From Acidobacteriota bacterium (GTDB taxonomy: Bacteria > Acidobacteriota > Vicinamibacteria > Vicinamibacterales > JACQTH01): 33,055 nt of DNA. This document shows positions 29,260 through 33,055 of the stretch, piece after piece. The DNA is taken from positions 1 through 33,055 of the forward strand of contig JACOUA010000034.1 in assembly GCA_016178075.1 (NCBI GenBank). Reading direction: 5' to 3'. A program made the position numbers and the translations under genes. Positions within the stretch are counted from its first letter, which is position 1; each line of letters starts with the position of its first letter. Below the pieces are notes generated by a model, which saw only the letters and a list, made by a program, of their open reading frames with translations, was not told where the DNA came from and ran no database searches.

Positions 29260-31449
29260 TTACGGCCGGCTAACCTGGCTCTTGTCTTCTTCGAGACCGT
29301 CGAGGAACTGCGGCGAGCGCACCAGCGCGACCAGCAACTCCTTGAAGCGGAATCCCGACGCGCGAAACGCTGTGAAGGTCCGGCGAACGGTCTCCCGGTC
29401 GGCGCGCGTCTCCAGCCGGCCGAACGCGTAGCGGAAGACCTGCTTGACGACGCACTCCTGGCACGCCCGGCTCTCGGCCAGCACGCGCCCGATCTGCCTG
29501 GGCTCGGAGAACGCCGAGTTCGCAAGGCCGGCGATCTCCCCCTTGGCATCGATCTCCAGCTCGACCTTCTTCTTGCTGCGACCGCCGCTGCGGAACTCGA
29601 TCACTTCCTTGTCCCGCCAGCGGCCGGACGCGTCATAGTTTTCCAGACCGAAGCCGATCGGGTCCATCAGGCGGTGGCAGCTCGAGCACGTTGGACTCGC
29701 GATGTGCATCTGCATGCGCTGCCGCGTCGCCAGCGGCCGGTCAGCCGTCGGCTCGGGCACCTCAGTGTTCACGCCGGGCGGCGGATTCGGCACGTGCTGG
29801 CACAGCAGCCGCTCGCGGATAAAAATGCCGCGCGCCGTCGGCGACGTCTCGACCGGGCCGGCGGTTGAGGAGAGGAACGAGGCCTGGCCCAGAAGTCCGG
29901 AGCGGTGCGCGCCCGTGGGGAATCGCACCAGCTCGAATTCGCCGGAGGGCGCCGGCACGCCGTAAAGGCTCGCGAGATCCGAATTCAGAAAGCTGTACTC
30001 GGCCGTGAACGCTTCCATGAAATTGCCGTCGTTCCATACGAGGTTGCCCAGCAACATGCGCGTCTCGTGGACCATCATGGCGGCCAGCTCTGGCGTGAAC
30101 TCCGGATAGCGCTGCCGATCCTTCACGGAGCTCAACACGCGATCGAACCGAAGCCACTGCGCAAAGAACTCGTCGACCGCCTGGCGGGCGAGCGGGTGGT
30201 CGAGCATGCGCCGGGCGACCCGTTCGCGGCCCTCTTCCGTTCGCAGCTCGCCGTTGGCCGCCGCATCGAGCAGGCGCTGGTCCGGCATGGTGTCCCACAA
30301 AAAGTACGCGAGCCGGCTGGCGATGTCGTGGTCGCGAAACCGTCCGCCGGCACTCCCTCCAGGGCCGCCCTCCAGGTGAAAGAGGAACTTCGGCGATTGC
30401 AGCATCGCCTCGACCACGACGCGGGCGCCCTCCAGAAACTGGCCGGTCTTCGCCGCCTGGGTGCTGAACAACACCGCGTAACGCCGGAACTCGACGTCGG
30501 TCAGCGGCCGGCGAAACGCACGCAGGCCGAAGCCCCGCACGAACTGATCGCGGCACCTCATGTCCCGCCCTTCGACAAGCTCACCCCTCGACCCGGCTCG
30601 GGGTGACCCTGAGCTTGCCGAAGGGGCAGGGCGCCCCGAGCCTGCCGAGGGGCGCGCCGAGGCGGGCGTGCATGGCACGAGTCGGTTGACGTCGCCCGCC
30701 CGGAATGCGTTCAGCGCCAGCTTCTCGGCAGACGAGCTATAGGCCTCGGCGAGCAGCGGCGGCATCCCCTGGGTGCGGAACTGGTTCTTGAACCCGTTGA
30801 CGAAATCCTCGGGCGGAAAGCGGTCGGCGGGGCGGCTGTAGTCGCCAAGCAGATCGCGGACCGTGTTGTTGTACTGGCTGTGCGTCAGCCTCCGGAGGAG
30901 CTGATCGGAGGGGGAAGCGGCGTAGCCGGCCGAGAGCCGCTCGCGGGCGGCGGTCACCGCTTCTTCGGGAATGCCGGCCAGATACCGCACCCATTCGACC
31001 AGCGCCTCCTCGTCGAAGGAGCCGGGCTGGATTCGGACGCCTCCAGTATGACGCTCGCGGTCGGTCGGCTTGTTGATCAGGAGAGATCGGGCCGGATCGG
31101 TGCGATCCACGAGAACAGCGAGCGTCAACCCGAACGCTTCGATCTCGTCGGGACTCGCGTTCGGCTCCGGAAAATGCAACCGCGTCGCCGACGCCACGCC
31201 GTCATCGGTGTGGCAGCCACGGCACTGCGCGTTTTCGAAGATCGGGTACACCGTCCGTGAAAACGACACCGCAGGCGGTGCTTGGCCGCCTTCGCTCGAG
31301 CGCTTCGGCGGGCCGAGGCCGCCCGCGCGCACGGCTTCCTCTTGCCCCGCCGAAGCGAGCCCGTGTCCCGAGAGGGCTCGCGAAGGCTGGGCCGCCAAGG
31401 CGGGCGCGATGACCACGGCTGCGAGGACCCACAAACGATTGGAGCTCAT
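29260..31449 (-). CDS. Planctomycete-type cytochrome c protein with DUF1587/1595/1592/1588/1585 domains
   Basis: A 729-aa exported protein. After a signal peptide (MSSNRLWVLAAVVIAPALAA) comes one c-heme motif C76-x-x-C79-H80 (QCRGCH). The domain series follows: the LLRRLTHSQYNNTVRDLLGD segment (DUF1587), GLRAFRRPLTDVEFRRY (DUF1595), RFRDHDIASRLAYFLWDTMP (DUF1592), RGIFIRERLLCQHVPNPPPG with CSSCHRLMDPIGF (DUF1588, a second CxxCH) and CVVKQVFRYAFGR (DUF1585). The role is unknown, probably electron transfer or redox chemistry with the DUF1552 partner. Two segments, about residues 17-57 and a ~33-residue stretch after LVPCTP, are encoded by palindromic repeats and are foreign to the family. The start overlaps the LRR stop by ATGA. 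Confidence 0.85.
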   Translation of the reverse strand: MSSNRLWVLAAVVIAPALAAQPSRALSGHGLASAGQEEAVRAGGLGPPKRSSEGGQAPPAVSFSRTVYPIFENAQCRGCHTDDGVASATRLHFPEPNASPDEIEAFGLTLAVLVDRTDPARSLLINKPTDRERHTGGVRIQPGSFDEEALVEWVRYLAGIPEEAVTAARERLSAGYAASPSDQLLRRLTHSQYNNTVRDLLGDYSRPADRFPPEDFVNGFKNQFRTQGMPPLLAEAYSSSAEKLALNAFRAGDVNRLVPCTPASARPSAGSGRPAPSASSGSPRAGSRGELVEGRDMRCRDQFVRGFGLRAFRRPLTDVEFRRYAVLFSTQAAKTGQFLEGARVVVEAMLQSPKFLFHLEGGPGGSAGGRFRDHDIASRLAYFLWDTMPDQRLLDAAANGELRTEEGRERVARRMLDHPLARQAVDEFFAQWLRFDRVLSSVKDRQRYPEFTPELAAMMVHETRMLLGNLVWNDGNFMEAFTAEYSFLNSDLASLYGVPAPSGEFELVRFPTGAHRSGLLGQASFLSSTAGPVETSPTARGIFIRERLLCQHVPNPPPGVNTEVPEPTADRPLATRQRMQMHIASPTCSSCHRLMDPIGFGLENYDASGRWRDKEVIEFRSGGRSKKKVELEIDAKGEIAGLANSAFSEPRQIGRVLAESRACQECVVKQVFRYAFGRLETRADRETVRRTFTAFRASGFRFKELLVALVRSPQFLDGLEEDKSQVSRP
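30568..30680. repeat. Dispersed palindromic repeat in frame within the DUF1592 gene
   Basis: CCCTTCGACAAGCTCA (30568-30583) is complementary to 30610-30625 with one mismatch. A second GGCGCCCCGAGCCTGCCGA unit follows near 30640. On the minus strand it encodes the serine/arginine/glycine-rich insert ASARPSAGSGRPAPSASSG and on, between LVPCTP and RCRDQFVRGFG. Confidence 0.65.
31281..31400. repeat. Palindromic repeat in frame near the 5' end of the DUF1592 gene
   Basis: CTTGGCCGCCTTCGCTCGAG and CGCTTCGGCGGG (31281-31313) recur inverted at about 31345-31400 (CCCCGCCGAAGCGAGC, GCGAAGGCTGGGCCGCCAAG). The segment encodes the GLGPPKRSSEGGQAPP-type stretch between the signal peptide and the heme domain. 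Confidence 0.45.
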
Positions 31450-32642
31450 TCTGACTTTCCCGGACTGAGCGGCACGCGTGGCGCGGGCCGCGTGCCCCAG
31501 GACACCACACTCGCCGGACGCTGTCTTTGGAACGCCGTCAGCCCCTCCGGGGTGACCTTGGTCTCGCCGACATAGAGGCGCTGCAGTTTGGACAGCCTGG
31601 CCAGCCGCACGAGCGTCTCATCGCCGACGGCCGTATTCGAGAGATCCAGGCTGGTCAGGTTGCCGAGCGCCTCGAGGTACGGCGCCGCACCATCGTCGAT
31701 CCCCGTGACGTTCCAGAGACTCAGCCGCTCCAAGTGTGGCAGGTTCGCCAGCGTTTTCAAGCCGCGTACCGTGATCGCGGAGCCGCTCAGATCGAGGTGC
31801 CGGAGTTTCGCGAGTTTCGCCAGCTTGGCCAGCCCGAGGTCGGTGATGCGGGTTCCCCCGGCGATGCGGCATTCCGCCTCGCCATCGGCTGGTCCTAGAT
31901 CGGTGGGCCGCGGCGCGCCCAAGGCGACGCCGAAGCCGATATTCAGATCCTCGAGTCCGCTGAGCAGCGCAAGGGTCTCCAGTTCCAAGTCAGTGACAAC
32001 CGGCGCCCAGCACCACCCCGCATTGCGCCGCTGGATACCGTAAAAGCTCAGCTTCCTGAGCTTCGGCAGCAGCTTCAGCACGTGAAGGCCGACGCCGCTG
32101 ATCTTGTTGCCCCCGAGGTTCAGCTCTTCGAGCTCGGTCAGCGACGCCAGATGCTCGAGTCCGACGTCGGTGATCTGCGTGAAGCTGATGTCGAGCGATT
32201 TCAGACCGGAAAGCTCGGCGACGTAGACGAGGCTCGTGTCGGTGACGTCGGTTCCTCGCAGGTTCAGCCGTGTCAACTGCCGGTGCCCGCGCAGAAACGC
32301 CATCGCGGCATCGGTGATGAATTCGGCTGCGAACAGGTTCAGCTCTTCGAGGTGATCGAGGCCCTTCAGCCGTCCGATGCCGCGGTCCGAGATGTACGTC
32401 AGCGAGAGATCGAGCCGCTTCAGGCTCTCGAGGCCGGCGATCCGTTCGATGTCGGCATCGGTCGCCCACGTGCGCGCCAGCGAGATATCGACGATGCGCC
32501 CGTCCCGATCGCGGACGACCGTGCCTCCCTCAGCGTGGATCGAGGCCATGAGGCCGGCATCTTGAGCCGTCGGGAGCACGAACGCACTCGGCAGGCCCAG
32601 CGCCCAGATCGCAACGCCCATAGCCGATAATCCAACGCCCAT
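31446..32642 (-). CDS. Exported leucine-rich repeat protein
   Basis: A 398-aa LRR protein with a hydrophobic leader (VAIWALGLPSAFVLPTAQ). At least ten repeats of the LxxLxxLDLSxTxITDxGLxxL type cover residues 65-375, for example SLKRLDLSLTYISDRGIGRL, QLTRLNLRGTDVTDTSLVYV, GLKSLDISFTQITDVGLEHL and NLTSLDLSNTAVGDETLVRL. One irregular block at about 200-260 (GIQRRNAGWCWAPVVTD and a charged loop) interrupts the solenoid. Such proteins bind other proteins, so this is probably a recognition or scaffold component. The first codons are a tandem duplication (ATGGGCGTTG twice within 30 bp), so ATG 32642 or 32621 may be used. It overlaps the DUF1592 start and forms one operon with it. Confidence 0.8.
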   Translation of the reverse strand: MGVGLSAMGVAIWALGLPSAFVLPTAQDAGLMASIHAEGGTVVRDRDGRIVDISLARTWATDADIERIAGLESLKRLDLSLTYISDRGIGRLKGLDHLEELNLFAAEFITDAAMAFLRGHRQLTRLNLRGTDVTDTSLVYVAELSGLKSLDISFTQITDVGLEHLASLTELEELNLGGNKISGVGLHVLKLLPKLRKLSFYGIQRRNAGWCWAPVVTDLELETLALLSGLEDLNIGFGVALGAPRPTDLGPADGEAECRIAGGTRITDLGLAKLAKLAKLRHLDLSGSAITVRGLKTLANLPHLERLSLWNVTGIDDGAAPYLEALGNLTSLDLSNTAVGDETLVRLARLSKLQRLYVGETKVTPEGLTAFQRQRPASVVSWGTRPAPRVPLSPGKSE

Positions 32643-32657
32643 AGCCGGACTGTCTCC

Positions 32658-32822
32658 CTAAGGGCCCGGAAAGGAATAAAGGTGCCATCTTGGACGCCGA
32701 TGCACCCCGCCGGGCTGCGTTGCTCGTCGCTTACATACACCCGGTATGCGCGCTCCTCGCGCCTTGCCGGGCGGGCGCCTCGACGCCCAAGATGACACCT
32801 TTATTCCTTTCCGGGCCCTAAC
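32658..32822. mobile_element. CTAG-type palindromic element (copy D)
   Basis: Left arm AGGGCCCGGAAAGGAATAAA (32661 on) matches the complement of the right arm over 24 bp before the first mismatch and continues nearly perfectly for about 45 bp. The core is GCACCCCGCCGGGCTGCGTTG and CTCGCGCCTTGCCGGG, with the apical hairpin ATAC-ACCCG-GTAT (32735-32747). It fills the gap between two LRR genes. The upstream LRR gene stops at TAG in its right end, and the downstream gene's GGGAG ribosome site lies at its left end. Confidence 0.85.
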
Positions 32823-33055
32823 GCCTCGAACCCCGGCGCTCGCGCTTTGCGGAGTCGCGATCGTAGTGAATGCGGCACTCCGGGAGCGCCGTTGTCAATT
32901 GCTGAAAGCCCTTGTCGCTCACCAGCGTGTGGTACAAATCCAGTTGCCGCAGGCTGCCCAACCGGGCGACGTGCGTGATGCCGGCGTCGGTCAGATCCAC
33001 GCTGTCGAGCTCGAGATTGACCAGCCTGGTCAGCCCGGACAGCTTTGCGAGCCCC
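32818..33055 (-). CDS. C-terminal part of a second leucine-rich repeat protein (runs off the window)
   Basis: The minus-strand frame is open from the window edge to the TAG at 32818-32820. It reads LAKLSGLTRLVNLELDSVD, LTDAGITHVARLGSLRQLDL and YHTLVSDKGFQQLTTALPEC, i.e. the last two to three LRR units and the usual ALPxCRIxY end. The final DRDSAKRERRGSRR tail is basic, and its stop is part of the adjoining palindromic element, so the original end may have been slightly different. It lies upstream of, and in the same direction as, the other LRR gene, which suggests a tandem duplication. Confidence 0.75.
   Translation of the reverse strand, partial: GLAKLSGLTRLVNLELDSVDLTDAGITHVARLGSLRQLDLYHTLVSDKGFQQLTTALPECRIHYDRDSAKRERRGSRR

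Overview
The window looks like a high-GC chromosome fragment from an Acidobacteriota bacterium, most likely of the Vicinamibacteria type. I infer this from gene content, not from a marker gene. The content includes an Oar-like TonB receptor with an N-terminal carboxypeptidase-regulatory domain, many Tat-exported enzymes, soluble-type and membrane-type quinoprotein dehydrogenases, a DUF1592/DUF1552 pair with LRR proteins, and very many small palindromic repeats. No rRNA, tRNA, CRISPR array, plasmid or phage gene was seen.

Layout. 1-1346: a degenerate repeat, an intrinsic terminator, a Rieske protein, and a decayed stretch holding pieces of an FMN alpha-hydroxy-acid oxidase and a LamG protein. 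1347-8160: a PQQ dehydrogenase, a secreted protein split by a palindromic insertion, a desaturase/SAM-domain fusion with a membrane alkaline-phosphatase-superfamily enzyme, and a convergent lactonase-type propeller. 8161-12893: repeats, a Tat-exported propeller, and a patatin-like membrane phospholipase with a small partner. 13117-16954: a forward cluster of diheme cytochrome c, PQQ dehydrogenase, AhpD-like protein and cupin. 17269-26347: a reverse catabolic cluster running TonB receptor, amidohydrolase, glucose/sorbosone-type dehydrogenase, TIM-barrel hydrolase and Gfo/Idh oxidoreductase, with a divergent GntR/FCD regulator at its head. 27296-33055: a broken exported protein, then a reverse cluster LRR-LRR-DUF1592-DUF1552.

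Two observations stand out. First, the AhpD-like gene at 15863-16459 has an in-frame TGA exactly where the second cysteine of the CxxCxxxH redox motif should be, followed by a hairpin at bacterial SECIS distance. It is best read as one selenoprotein gene, not two broken ORFs. Second, five palindromic elements of about 165-173 bp (8184, 13965, 17107, 21528, 32658) have different but self-complementary arms. The four intact ones share an internal core and an NCCCG apical loop whose stem covaries. Their ends carry CTA(A)G, and they sit in signal-peptide codons or directly at stop codons.

How the genes may work together (inference): cytochrome c and PQQ dehydrogenase form a periplasmic alcohol/aldehyde oxidation chain. 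The GntR-controlled cluster imports and oxidises a small sugar-like or ring compound. The LRR/DUF1592/DUF1552 cluster is a surface or periplasmic system of unknown role typical of planctomycetes, verrucomicrobia and acidobacteria.
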